From positions 1-64,000 of the forward strand of contig JAFXRC010000037.1 in the NCBI GenBank assembly GCA_017526585.1: a DNA stretch of 64,000 nucleotides. The letters are read 5' to 3'. The notes under the pieces are model-generated. The model did no database searches. It saw nothing but the letters and a program-made list of their open reading frames with translations, and was not told the origin of the DNA. Position 1 is the stretch's first letter. Every line of letters begins with the position of its first letter. Shown here in pieces: positions 43,767-52,540 of this stretch. Source of the stretch: Fibrobacter sp. GTDB taxonomy: Bacteria; Fibrobacterota; Fibrobacteria; Fibrobacterales; Fibrobacteraceae. Made by a program: the position numbers and the translations under genes.

Positions 43767-44876
43767 ATGAGCGAAAACAAAAAAATTACAGTGACATCCC
43801 CCCTTCTCCCGAACCTGGAAGACTTTATTCCTATGCTCCAGGACATCTGGGATAGAAAGTGGTTAACGAACAACGGATTTTACCACAGGGAACTTGAAAA
43901 AGCTCTTGCCGACTATCTCGGCGTCAAATACATCAGTCTTTTCACCAACGGGACACTCCCCCTCATTACCGCCCTGCAGGCAATGAAAATCACTGGTGAA
44001 GTCATCACGACTCCTTACAGCTTTGTCGCAACGACCCATTCCATCTGGTGGAACGGTCTAAAGCCCGTATTTGTGGACGTCGAAGAAGAAACCGGAAACA
44101 TCGACCCCGAAAAGATTGAAGCCGCCATCACGCCGCACACGACGGCAATTATGCCGGTACATGTCTACGGTACGCCCTGCAACATGAAGCGCATCCAGGA
44201 AATCGCCGACATCTACGGACTCAAGGTAATCTACGACGCAGCCCACGCTTTCGGCGTCAAGAAGGACGGAGAATCCGTTCTGAAAGCCGGCGACATGAGC
44301 ACGCTCAGTTTCCATGCAACCAAGGTGTACAACACCGTCGAAGGAGGCGCTCTCGTCTGCCAAGACGAAGCCACAAAGAAGCGCATCGACTTCCTCAAGA
44401 ATTTCGGTTTCGCCGGCGAAACGACCGTCGTAGCCCCGGGCATCAACAGTAAGATGGACGAAATCCGCGCCGCCTACGGCCTGTTGAACCTGAAACAGGT
44501 GGACAACGCCATCGCAAAACGCAAGGCCATCGCCGAAAAGTACCGCGAAGCCCTCAAGGATGTCCCCGGAATCCGTGTTCTCAAGGATATCGAAGGCGTG
44601 CGCCACAACTACGCCTACTTCCCGATTTTCATCAGCGAAGAATACGGCATGAGCCGCGACGACCTTTACACCAAATTGCAAGAATACAACATTTACGGTC
44701 GACGCTACTTCTACCCGCTCATCAGCACCTTCAGTGCCTACAAGGGACTGGAATCCGCCGATCCGAAGAACTTGCCTATCGCGCATAAGCTTGCCGACCA
44801 GGTGCTGTGCCTGCCAATGTTTGCCGATCTGGATGGAGAGGGCGTAGACCGCGTAATCGAAGTTATCACGAAATGA
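43767..44876 (+). CDS. DegT/DnrJ/EryC1/StrS aminotransferase
   Basis: 369 residues. The PLP-binding Lys lies in LSFHATKVYNTVEGGAL; VIYDAAHAFGV holds the Asp that contacts the cofactor ring; FTNGTLPL and TTPYSFVATTHSI are family features. These enzymes put an amino group on nucleotide-linked keto-sugars. The substrate, and the dehydratase that would make it, are not identified here. The stop overlaps the next start (ATGA). Confidence 0.92.
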   Translation: MSENKKITVTSPLLPNLEDFIPMLQDIWDRKWLTNNGFYHRELEKALADYLGVKYISLFTNGTLPLITALQAMKITGEVITTPYSFVATTHSIWWNGLKPVFVDVEEETGNIDPEKIEAAITPHTTAIMPVHVYGTPCNMKRIQEIADIYGLKVIYDAAHAFGVKKDGESVLKAGDMSTLSFHATKVYNTVEGGALVCQDEATKKRIDFLKNFGFAGETTVVAPGINSKMDEIRAAYGLLNLKQVDNAIAKRKAIAEKYREALKDVPGIRVLKDIEGVRHNYAYFPIFISEEYGMSRDDLYTKLQEYNIYGRRYFYPLISTFSAYKGLESADPKNLPIAHKLADQVLCLPMFADLDGEGVDRVIEVITK

Positions 44877-46159
44877 AAAAGAACATCCTCGTTTTCCCAT
44901 GTGGGTCCGAAATTGGACTAGAAGTCTACCGTTCCGTCAAGAACTCTACGCACTTCAACCTTATCGGCGCAAATTCCGTCGATGACCATGGAAAATTCGT
45001 CTTTGAAAATTACATCGACGGTATTCCCTTCATTACAGACCCGGACTTTATCGATGTCATGAAGAAAGTCGTGTCAGAAAATAAAATCGACGCGATTTAC
45101 CCCGCCATGGACGCCGTCATCGAGATTCTCAAAAAGAACGAAGATGTCCTCGGCTGCAAGGTCATTGCCCCCGATACCGAAACCACCCAGATATGCCTTT
45201 CAAAGTCCAGGACCTACAAAGTTCTGCAGGGTTCTGTCAAGACACCCCGGCTCTTTACCGCAGAAGAACTTCGTAATACAAACGCGTTCCCCGTATTCGC
45301 GAAACCAGACATCGGTTACGGCAGTCGTGGAGCAAAGAAGCTCAACTCCCTGGTAGAAATGCAGTCCCACCTGGAGCAATACCCCAGCTGCATCTTGGTC
45401 GAGTACTTGCCCGGCAAGGAATATACCGTAGATTGCTTTTCGGACAATTCCGGAAAGCTCCTCGTTGCAGCCCCGAGGGAACGCCATCGCATCATGAACG
45501 GGATTAGCGTCAATACGAGACCCGTTCCCGACGAAAAGAAATTCCACGAATTTGCAGAAAAGATCAACAAGGTCATAAAATTCCGCGGAGCCTGGTTCTA
45601 TCAAGTCAAGCTGGATTCCAATGGGGAACTCACGCTGATGGAAGTGGCAAGCCGCTTCGGCGGATCCTCGTCCCTTTTCAGGGCACAGGGAATCAACTTT
45701 GCGCTTATGAGCATTTTCGACGCGTTCGACATTCCTGTTGCCATACTTCGCAACCACTACGATGTGGAAATGGACCGTGCACTCGACAACAAGTACAAGC
45801 TCGACCTGAAATACAGCGAAGTGTTTGTCGACTTTGACGACTGCATCTACCTGGAAAAGCAGTACGTAAACGACGCCCTGATGGCGTTCCTGTATCGTTG
45901 CGTCAACAAGCGTATCAAGGTCACGCTTCTTTCGCGTCACGACGACATAAAGCTCGGCAAGCTTGACGACTTGCTGGACAAGCTGCGCATCCGCCAGGTG
46001 TTCGACAGAATCCTTCACCTGGATCCCAGCCAGAAAAAAATTGACTTTATCGACAACACCGATTCGATATTCATTGACGACTCCTTCGCAGAGCGCAAGG
46101 CTGTCGCCGACAAGTTCCATATCCCGGTCTTCAGCCTGGACATGGTGGAGGCTTTATAA
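44873..46159 (+). CDS. ATP-grasp ligase fused to a HAD phosphatase-like domain
   Basis: 428 residues from the ATG at 44873. Residues 1-310 are a PylC/CarB-like ATP-grasp enzyme: NILVFPCGSEIGLEV (pre-grasp Rossmann fold), VFAKPDIGYGSRGAKK, ILVEYLPGKEYTVD and LMEVASRFGGSS. Residues 320-428 are a HAD domain with motif I VFVDFDDCIYLE, LLSRHDD and a final DNTDSIFIDDS. ATP-grasp enzymes join a carboxylate to an amine or thiol; here it could acylate the amino sugar made by the preceding aminotransferase. It is coupled to both neighbours by ATGA and TAATG overlaps. Confidence 0.87.
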   Translation: MKKNILVFPCGSEIGLEVYRSVKNSTHFNLIGANSVDDHGKFVFENYIDGIPFITDPDFIDVMKKVVSENKIDAIYPAMDAVIEILKKNEDVLGCKVIAPDTETTQICLSKSRTYKVLQGSVKTPRLFTAEELRNTNAFPVFAKPDIGYGSRGAKKLNSLVEMQSHLEQYPSCILVEYLPGKEYTVDCFSDNSGKLLVAAPRERHRIMNGISVNTRPVPDEKKFHEFAEKINKVIKFRGAWFYQVKLDSNGELTLMEVASRFGGSSSLFRAQGINFALMSIFDAFDIPVAILRNHYDVEMDRALDNKYKLDLKYSEVFVDFDDCIYLEKQYVNDALMAFLYRCVNKRIKVTLLSRHDDIKLGKLDDLLDKLRIRQVFDRILHLDPSQKKIDFIDNTDSIFIDDSFAERKAVADKFHIPVFSLDMVEAL

Positions 46160-46902
46160 TGGAAATACCCTTTGACATCAAACGGGTGCAGGACCGTCTC
46201 TTGGATATGGCGAAAGCCATCGCCCAAATTTTAGAGAAGCACGAAATTCCTTACGAGATTGCCTTCGGAACGCTTCTCGGAGCCGTACGCCACGGCGGAT
46301 TCATCCCCTGGGACGACGACTTCGACTTTTTCCTGTTCGATGACACCTACGAAAAGGCGATGGACATTCTTTCCAAGGAACTGCCCGCCGACATGTTCTT
46401 GGAAAACGAAAAGTCCGAACCAAACTTTTTCCATGCATGGTCCCGAGTAAAGGACAATTGCACCGAATGCACATACGGACATTACCCGCAGGACGAAAGC
46501 TATTCGCATCACGGTCTCTGCGTCGACCTGTTCCGAATAAAGAAAATCAATGCTCGCGATTTTGCCCAGTTCCGCTACGAGCACGCAGTCGCCTACATCG
46601 ATCGCAGAAAGTCGCTCGGGCTCATTTCCCCGGAAGAATACGAGAAGCGCAAAGCGTCTTTCGAAGCGCGCAAGGGAACCGAGGTTATCAACGAAGACCG
46701 CGAACTACTCGCCTACCCATTCGATATCGGCAAGCAGTACCCCGAAGACGTGTTTCCGCTTAAGCGCTACAAAATCGGAGACTATGAATTCTGGGGTCCC
46801 ATCAATCCCGACCGTATTCTCACCATGCGTTATGGGAACTATAAGGAACTGCCGCCAATAGAAGCTCGTATTCCGCACTACAATACGGTCATTTTCAAAT
46901 AG
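46159..46902 (+). CDS. LicD-family transferase (1 of 5)
   Basis: 247 residues. The LicD core is FGTLLGAVRHGGFIPWDDDFDFFL, in which the DDD cluster binds metal. LCVDLFRI and RYGNYKELPPIEAR follow. LicD proteins move phosphocholine or related phospho-groups from CDP-carriers to sugars. It starts on the last base of the ATP-grasp stop (TAATG). Confidence 0.9.
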   Translation: MEIPFDIKRVQDRLLDMAKAIAQILEKHEIPYEIAFGTLLGAVRHGGFIPWDDDFDFFLFDDTYEKAMDILSKELPADMFLENEKSEPNFFHAWSRVKDNCTECTYGHYPQDESYSHHGLCVDLFRIKKINARDFAQFRYEHAVAYIDRRKSLGLISPEEYEKRKASFEARKGTEVINEDRELLAYPFDIGKQYPEDVFPLKRYKIGDYEFWGPINPDRILTMRYGNYKELPPIEARIPHYNTVIFK

Positions 46903-46927
46903 CCTTCAAATCATAGAGTAGCAAACC

Positions 46928-47902
46928 ATGAATCTAAAAAAAGCCATCATTAAATGCATGGGTCCACTTTATCCAATTTTATTCAAGAAGCGAATTGAAT
47001 GTAGGAAGCTTATCAAAGAAAATAAAAACTTGTCCTACCAAATTAGCTACCTGAAGCGACACTCCGATATTAGCCAGTTAAAACCCGCCACGGGATTTCT
47101 CAGGGAATTTCAACTTGCTGAAGTCAATTATGCAAGAGATATACTTGATTTACTAAAACCATATGACCTTCAAATGCACCTTGAAGGAGGAGCTTTACTT
47201 GGTGCGATGCGTCACAAAGGCTTTATCCCCTGGGATGATGACATTGATGTTGCCATGTCCCGTTCAGACTTCAACAAATTAATTCATGTTCTAAAGACAG
47301 ATCCAAATTTCACATGGATTGATTCTAGTCAAAAGACCGGTCACTATCTCGGCTATTATGACAAGTTGATTCGGTCTAATCCGAACAAAAATATAGCCAT
47401 AAGAACGCCACACTGCATACATGTTTTTAACGGGACAAGTCTAAGGGATGCCAGGAATCTCGAATTTTTCCCAAATGATTTTTTGAAAGAAGATGTAACC
47501 GAAGAACAGTATCTTGCTTGCAGGGAAAAATTCATTAGTTTTATACAAGAAGAACATTCTTGGGAAGAGATCTTTGATTATTATGAAAAAAATTGGAAAG
47601 CAAGTGGAATCTACTCTCTAGAACCTACATCACGTATTGTCCCAGGGCTCGGCAACTGGGATCTAGTAATGTACGGCTTTCACGGATTCAGGCATTACGA
47701 CGATGTTTATCCTCTTAAAACCATCATATTTGAGGGTAAAGAATTTCCGTGTCCTAACAAAACCGAAATCATTCTGGATAGAGAATACGGTAAACACTGG
47801 AGAGACTATCCAAACGATATCGGCATTCCTCATAGTCTAGTAGACAAGAACTCCTACTTTGCCATGATTGGCGAACCTCAAATCGACTGTAAAGAGGTTT
47901 AA
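46928..47902 (+). CDS. LicD-like transferase (2 of 5), A/T-rich
   Basis: 324 residues. An N-terminal extension of about 70 residues precedes the LicD core GGALLGAMRHKGFIPWDDDIDVAM; the end has REYGKHWRDYPNDIGIPH. The gene is visibly richer in A and T (AAA, ATT, TTT codons) than its LicD neighbours, suggesting separate acquisition. Metal-binding DDD residues are kept. It lies 25 nt after the first LicD and 3 nt before the third. Confidence 0.88.
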   Translation: MNLKKAIIKCMGPLYPILFKKRIECRKLIKENKNLSYQISYLKRHSDISQLKPATGFLREFQLAEVNYARDILDLLKPYDLQMHLEGGALLGAMRHKGFIPWDDDIDVAMSRSDFNKLIHVLKTDPNFTWIDSSQKTGHYLGYYDKLIRSNPNKNIAIRTPHCIHVFNGTSLRDARNLEFFPNDFLKEDVTEEQYLACREKFISFIQEEHSWEEIFDYYEKNWKASGIYSLEPTSRIVPGLGNWDLVMYGFHGFRHYDDVYPLKTIIFEGKEFPCPNKTEIILDREYGKHWRDYPNDIGIPHSLVDKNSYFAMIGEPQIDCKEV

Positions 47903-47905
47903 ATC

Positions 47906-48817
47906 ATGACCGAGCCCGAAAGAATCGTTGCAAGCGGGATTGTCCCACCGAATTTCCTGGACGAAGAAATCCAGTGTGAATTCCTCGTCGATTCCCACAG
48001 GAAAAAAATCTGGGCGGTGGAACTGGAGCTGATGCTGGAAATCGACAGGGTCTGCAAGAAGCACAACCTGAGGTATTTCCTCATGTGCGGAACCCTGCTC
48101 GGCGCCATAAGGCACAAGGGGTTCATCCCGTGGGATGACGACGCAGACCTGGCCATGCCCCGCGAGGACTACGAAAAGTTCATCCGACTCGGAAACGAAT
48201 TTAAGCACCCCATCTTTTTGCAGACCCCATATACAGATAGCGACTATGCCGCCTCGTTTGCACGCGTACGCAATGCGAACACGAGCGCGATAAGCTCCAT
48301 CATCAAATACCAGAAGATGAACCAGGGTCTCTTCGTTGACATATTCCCGCTAGACAACCTTGTCGAAGAGGGCGCGCAGGAACGCTATGCGCAGATAAAC
48401 CGTCTCAACATCGAGAATGGGACATTCATGCGCTTGACCAACCCGGAACTGAACGAGAAGAACAGACAGCGCGTCGCCGCGTACAATCGCGACCACATGA
48501 AGGATTTCGAAGAAATCCAGCGGATTGCGACGATGTACAACGACCGGAAAACGGACAAGCTGGCAATCATGCTCTTCACGGCCGAACCGCTCGAAATCAA
48601 CACCTGGAATGCAGCGGATTTCGAAAGCTCGGTCGAAGCCGAATTCGCCGGTCACATGTTCCCCATTCCCTCCGGGTACAAGAATATCCTGACCCAGGCC
48701 TATGGCGACTACATGGCGTTCCCGCCCGTAGAGGAACGCGGAAAGCACCATGGGCACTATATCCTAGAACCGGACATTCCGTACCAGGAATTCCTGAAAA
48801 ACGACTGCAAGGCTTAA
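47906..48817 (+). CDS. LicD-family transferase (3 of 5)
   Basis: 303 residues with the core CGTLLGAIRHKGFIPWDDDADLAM, then LFVDIFPLDNL and QAYGDYMAFPPVEERGKHH. GAGG precedes the ATG. It is the last gene of the plus-strand operon and is followed by a strong terminator. Base composition returns to that of most of the locus. Confidence 0.9.
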   Translation: MTEPERIVASGIVPPNFLDEEIQCEFLVDSHRKKIWAVELELMLEIDRVCKKHNLRYFLMCGTLLGAIRHKGFIPWDDDADLAMPREDYEKFIRLGNEFKHPIFLQTPYTDSDYAASFARVRNANTSAISSIIKYQKMNQGLFVDIFPLDNLVEEGAQERYAQINRLNIENGTFMRLTNPELNEKNRQRVAAYNRDHMKDFEEIQRIATMYNDRKTDKLAIMLFTAEPLEINTWNAADFESSVEAEFAGHMFPIPSGYKNILTQAYGDYMAFPPVEERGKHHGHYILEPDIPYQEFLKNDCKA

Positions 48818-48824
48818 TGCAAAA

Positions 48825-48856
48825 GGGTTCGCTACTACCGCAGCGAACCCAAATTT
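48825..48856. terminator. Terminator between converging glycan and phosphonate operons
   Basis: GGGTTCGCT / AGCGAACCC, a perfect 9-bp stem with an 8-nt loop (48825-48850), is followed by AAATTTTTT on the plus strand. The minus side has a shorter T run, TTTTGC. Confidence 0.88.
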
Positions 48857-48873
48857 TTTAGCACCTCTAGATA

Positions 48874-50055
48874 TTATTTCTTCGGTGCGAACGGTTCGAT
48901 AATATTCTTGATGATAAAGTCGGCCGTCTTCTCGATATCCTCGAACGCGACGCGCTTCGGCAAGTCGACGTTGAAAGCCTTCTTCACCTTCGCGACGAGT
49001 TCGTCGGTATAGACGAGCGTGCCGTTTTCCACATTCTCGATGCCGTCGCAGTAGATGGACTTGCGGTTTGCCGCACGCATGTCATCCATGCCGAAGAGCG
49101 AAGTATCGAACGAGACTTCTGCCTTCGCGCCATCGATGAGTACCGGGTAGCCGCCGATTTCGCCATCAACACCGGGCGCATGCACCTTGGTCACCGTCTT
49201 TTCGCGGAGAGCCGTGAGGATGGAATCGATGATGTTGAAGTTGCTCGAGGCGTTCATCATGTTGCGCTTCTGGTCCACCGGCATCGGGATAGAGCATGCC
49301 GCCAGCACTTCAGCCTGGTCGAACGGCAAATCCTTGCCGTCCTTCTTGAAGTTCAGGAGAAGCGTCTGGCCTTCGGCGTGACCTTCCTTGGAAATCACCA
49401 CGTCGTGGAAATGGCTTACCGCGAGCGTCACATCGATATCGTTCAGGTTGTCGATGTTGTACTTTTCGGCCATGAAGAACTTCATGCGCGGAATGAGGTG
49501 GTTCAGGTTGCCGCTACCGAAATCGAAGTACGTCTTGCCGGCAGACTTGAGCCAGGGAATCACCGCGTCGGAATACGAGGTATTGATGGTCACCGCATTG
49601 GAACCCGCCTTCTCGTAAGCGGCCATGATGTTCTTTGCATAACGGATGGAGAGCGGAGACCAGATGCCGTAAGCGCGTAGGTTGCTCCACGAAATGCTTC
49701 CGTACTTGAGACCCGAATAAACGCGGCTGCTGTTCACGATAAAGTCAGGATTTGCCTTCTTGATGGTCGCAGCGATGCTGTCGACATCGTTCAGATCGCA
49801 GTCACCGAGGATTTCAATCTGGCTGCGCAGTTCGCGACGGATTGTCGCCGCCGTACGGACAATGTTCACGTCCATCTGCATCTTGGCGGCATTGCGCCCC
49901 GCAACGACGATTTTCAGCTGCGGGTCACGGAGGCTCACCAAGAAGTCCAGCAGGAATGTTCCGACACTGCCGAGACCGATAATCATGATGGTAATCGTCT
50001 CGTTCTTCTCGACCTTGGACTTGAGCAAGGCAATTTTTTTGTTCAGGATTTCCAT
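48874..50055 (-). CDS. Rossmann-fold dehydrogenase-like protein of unknown substrate
   Basis: 393 residues. An N-terminal nucleotide-binding fold has TIMIIGLGSVGTFLLDFL (GxGxxG), then KIVVAGRN with a basic residue where NADP(H) binders often have one. NPDFIVNSSRVYSGL and a long C-terminal domain (FDFGSGNLNHLIPRMKFF, DGEIGGYPVLIDG) loosely resemble saccharopine-dehydrogenase-like proteins. It is the last gene of the five-gene operon headed by aepX, 3 nt behind the NTP transferase. It may act on a phosphonate or sugar intermediate; this is inference. Confidence 0.75.
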   Translation of the reverse strand: MEILNKKIALLKSKVEKNETITIMIIGLGSVGTFLLDFLVSLRDPQLKIVVAGRNAAKMQMDVNIVRTAATIRRELRSQIEILGDCDLNDVDSIAATIKKANPDFIVNSSRVYSGLKYGSISWSNLRAYGIWSPLSIRYAKNIMAAYEKAGSNAVTINTSYSDAVIPWLKSAGKTYFDFGSGNLNHLIPRMKFFMAEKYNIDNLNDIDVTLAVSHFHDVVISKEGHAEGQTLLLNFKKDGKDLPFDQAEVLAACSIPMPVDQKRNMMNASSNFNIIDSILTALREKTVTKVHAPGVDGEIGGYPVLIDGAKAEVSFDTSLFGMDDMRAANRKSIYCDGIENVENGTLVYTDELVAKVKKAFNVDLPKRVAFEDIEKTADFIIKNIIEPFAPKK

Positions 50056-50058
50056 ATC

Positions 50059-50802
50059 TTACTCCATAAGTTCGCGGACAATGTTGTAGTCCGCAACGGT
50101 GTTACAGTTATACCAAGCATCGAACGTGACCACGTCGTATTCTTCACGGGAGAGCTGATTGAAATACGCCTGAATAATTTCGAGGTTCGTTCCCTGGAGT
50201 TGCTTTTCGGTCAAGGAAGCGACAGCCTCGTGCAGCTTTTCTGCCGACTGGAACTTCCACATCTGCGCAGAATTGAATACCGCCAGGAACGGTTCCGGAA
50301 TCGTAAGCGAAGAATGGTTCGTGTCGTACAGGTAATGCGGACGGCCATCCGTCGATACGTAAAGCGCCACGGCCTTGTTCGAATAGATGGGTTCGCGATT
50401 GATCGTGAGCACGCTCTTTTCGCTGTCGTAAACCGGCTTGAAATTTTCCTTCAAGAAGAACAGGTCGCCTTCAACAAAGGTGACGTTGCCCGATTCCTTC
50501 ACGGCTTCGATGCCCTTGTACAGGCTGTACCCCGAGCCGTAATCCTTGAAGTGCTCGTTATAGACAAGTTCAATCCTGTCGTCGTACGCCTGGAGGTTTT
50601 CCTTCACATAAGCTTCAAGAACGGAATAGAGGTAACCGCCCACGATGATGTACTTGTCGTATTCACCGCAGTTCTTGATAAGCTGGTTCAACAGCGCAAA
50701 CTTCGGAGAATCCTTATAGTAAAGGCACTTCAGGGTTTCCTTTTCGGTATCTCTATTAAAACGGGTCGCGGTCCCAGCAACGGTAATAATCAGGTACTTC
50801 AT
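50059..50802 (-). CDS. LicC-like nucleotidyltransferase
   Basis: 247 residues from the ATG at 50802, which overlaps the SDR stop (ATGA). The N-terminus MKYLIITVAGTATRFNRDTE is the nucleotide-binding loop of GT-A-type NTP transferases, followed by LKCLY in place of the usual PKxLL. YNEHFKDYGSGYSLYKGI and VTFVEGDLFF resemble the substrate and metal region of LicC-like cytidylyltransferases. In this operon it may make CMP-aminoethylphosphonate from CTP; the choice of substrate is inferred from context. Confidence 0.8.
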   Translation of the reverse strand: MKYLIITVAGTATRFNRDTEKETLKCLYYKDSPKFALLNQLIKNCGEYDKYIIVGGYLYSVLEAYVKENLQAYDDRIELVYNEHFKDYGSGYSLYKGIEAVKESGNVTFVEGDLFFLKENFKPVYDSEKSVLTINREPIYSNKAVALYVSTDGRPHYLYDTNHSSLTIPEPFLAVFNSAQMWKFQSAEKLHEAVASLTEKQLQGTNLEIIQAYFNQLSREEYDVVTFDAWYNCNTVADYNIVRELME

Positions 50803-51797
50803 CTTTCGATACTCTTCACGCACATTTCGAGACCTTCGTCAAGCGTAACGACCGGCTTCCAGTGGGTACGCGTACGGATCTTGTCGGTATTGAGCAGGCG
50901 ACGTTCCGGGTCGGACTTGCGATAACCTTCGAACTTGATTTTCACGTCGTCCATTCCCATCTTCTTCGCAATCAGTTTCACCAAGTCCACGATGGAGATT
51001 TCTTCTTCGGTCGCGACATTATAGACGGTACCGTCAAGAGCTTCAGGCGATTCCATGAGTTCCATCACGGCGCGGCAGCTGTCGATGTTGTGGAGGAAAG
51101 TACGCTTGTTAACCTTCGAGTTTTCGAGCAGCGTGACTTCGGGCTTTTCAAGGAGGTTGTTGATGATATGCGGAATAATGTGGTCGGCAAAGCGTTCATG
51201 CTTGCTGTACACATTCGCAAAGCGAATGGAGCAACCCTTGATTCGGCCCTTGTCCACGGCATCCTTCATGAAGAATTCCGTGAGCAGCTTACCGACGGCA
51301 TAGCTCGTACGCTGGCTGTGTTCCGCGGTTGCAAGCACCAGGAAGTCATCTTCGCGCACACCACCATTTGCGTTCCACGACTGCATGGAGTACACTTCGG
51401 AGGTGGAGCAGTTCATGTAGGTGTCCGCTCCGAGGGAGATTGCCATTTCGAGGAACATCTTCATCGACACGACATTCGTCTGGAACGTGTGCTCAATTTC
51501 GTAGAAATGCTTCGTATGGACTGCCGCGGCGCAGTTGATGAACACCAGGCGGCCGGAATACGACCCCTTGAGGCTCTTCACCTTGTCGGCGACAGAAGCC
51601 ATGTGTTCCGCATTGTTGATATCGTATTCGTAAAAGATGAAGTCATCTCGACCGACCAGGTCCTTCACCGTATCGATGGAGCTGGCGAAGAAGTTGTCGA
51701 AACCGACGACGATATTGTCGTCCTTCAGCAGCTGGCGGGAAAGTTCGCTGCCGGTCATGCCAGTAGCACCACTTATGACATACAGATTTTTCTTCAT
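50799..51797 (-). CDS. NAD-dependent epimerase/dehydratase (extended SDR)
   Basis: 332 residues. GATGMTGSELSRQLL is the NAD-binding GxxGxxG; the catalytic Tyr/Lys lie in TSYAVGKLLTE; FANVYSKHE and a C-terminal sugar-nucleotide domain follow. Such enzymes convert nucleotide sugars by epimerisation, dehydration or decarboxylation. It lies 13 nt after the phosphoesterase gene and overlaps the NTP transferase. The substrate is unknown. Confidence 0.9.
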   Translation of the reverse strand: MKKNLYVISGATGMTGSELSRQLLKDDNIVVGFDNFFASSIDTVKDLVGRDDFIFYEYDINNAEHMASVADKVKSLKGSYSGRLVFINCAAAVHTKHFYEIEHTFQTNVVSMKMFLEMAISLGADTYMNCSTSEVYSMQSWNANGGVREDDFLVLATAEHSQRTSYAVGKLLTEFFMKDAVDKGRIKGCSIRFANVYSKHERFADHIIPHIINNLLEKPEVTLLENSKVNKRTFLHNIDSCRAVMELMESPEALDGTVYNVATEEEISIVDLVKLIAKKMGMDDVKIKFEGYRKSDPERRLLNTDKIRTRTHWKPVVTLDEGLEMCVKSIER

Positions 51798-51810
51798 GAT
51801 AAGCCTCTGT

Positions 51811-52539
51811 TTAAATTCCTAATGTCAGACGATCCTTGTAGAATACATCTACCTCGTCCGTATAAAGTTCCTGTTCCGCCACGATATCGTACGGGACGCA
51901 AACATGCTCGTATTCCGTCGTCTCGGTATCGAGAATTCCAAACTGCGCGCAGGGATTGATATTGCGCGGCTGCCCGACGGAACCGGGATTGATAAAAACC
52001 GTTTTTTTCTTGTTTCTCGTACTCGGGGAATCCGCCTTGAAAAGCACTTCGAAGTAATGGCACACATGGGAATGTGCGGTCAGCACGAAATCGTACTGCG
52101 CATATTCTTCGCGCATGAGTTCTGCAGGCGCGAACTTACCCCAGTATGGGTCGCCCATAATGCCATGCACCAGCAGGAACTTCTTGCCATCGATTTCCAG
52201 GGAACAAGTGCCGTCGCGGTTCATCTTGTTATTGATAAAGTCGATGGATTCCTGCGAAAGACGCTTTTGCGTATAGTGGAGGATGGCGCACCCGCGGTCC
52301 GTCGCGAAACGAGTCGTGTCGTTGTCCATGACCGCCTTCTCGTGGTTTCCCCAGATTTTCGCGATAAACTTGTCGTCCATTTTGCGGACAATATCCACGA
52401 TTTCGTTCGGGCGCATGCCGTAATTGACCAGGTCGCCTAGCAACACGAACCTGTCGACATGGCGCCGTCCGATTTCTGCGAGCACCGCATTCAATGCCGT
52501 CACATTCGCATGGATGTCCGACAAAATGGCAAGCCTCAT
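51811..52539 (-). CDS. Calcineurin-like metallophosphoesterase
   Basis: 242 residues with the full YfcE/MJ0936-type set: LSDIHAN, LLGDLVNYG, IWGNHEKAV, LVHGIMG, LTAHSHVCHYF (in the place of GHTH) and FINPGSVGQPR. It hydrolyses phosphate esters with a two-metal centre. It begins 1 nt after the aepX stop, so it is tightly tied to phosphonate synthesis. It may remove phosphate from an intermediate or clear a side product. Confidence 0.9.
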   Translation of the reverse strand: MRLAILSDIHANVTALNAVLAEIGRRHVDRFVLLGDLVNYGMRPNEIVDIVRKMDDKFIAKIWGNHEKAVMDNDTTRFATDRGCAILHYTQKRLSQESIDFINNKMNRDGTCSLEIDGKKFLLVHGIMGDPYWGKFAPAELMREEYAQYDFVLTAHSHVCHYFEVLFKADSPSTRNKKKTVFINPGSVGQPRNINPCAQFGILDTETTEYEHVCVPYDIVAEQELYTDEVDVFYKDRLTLGI

Positions 52540-52540
52540 A

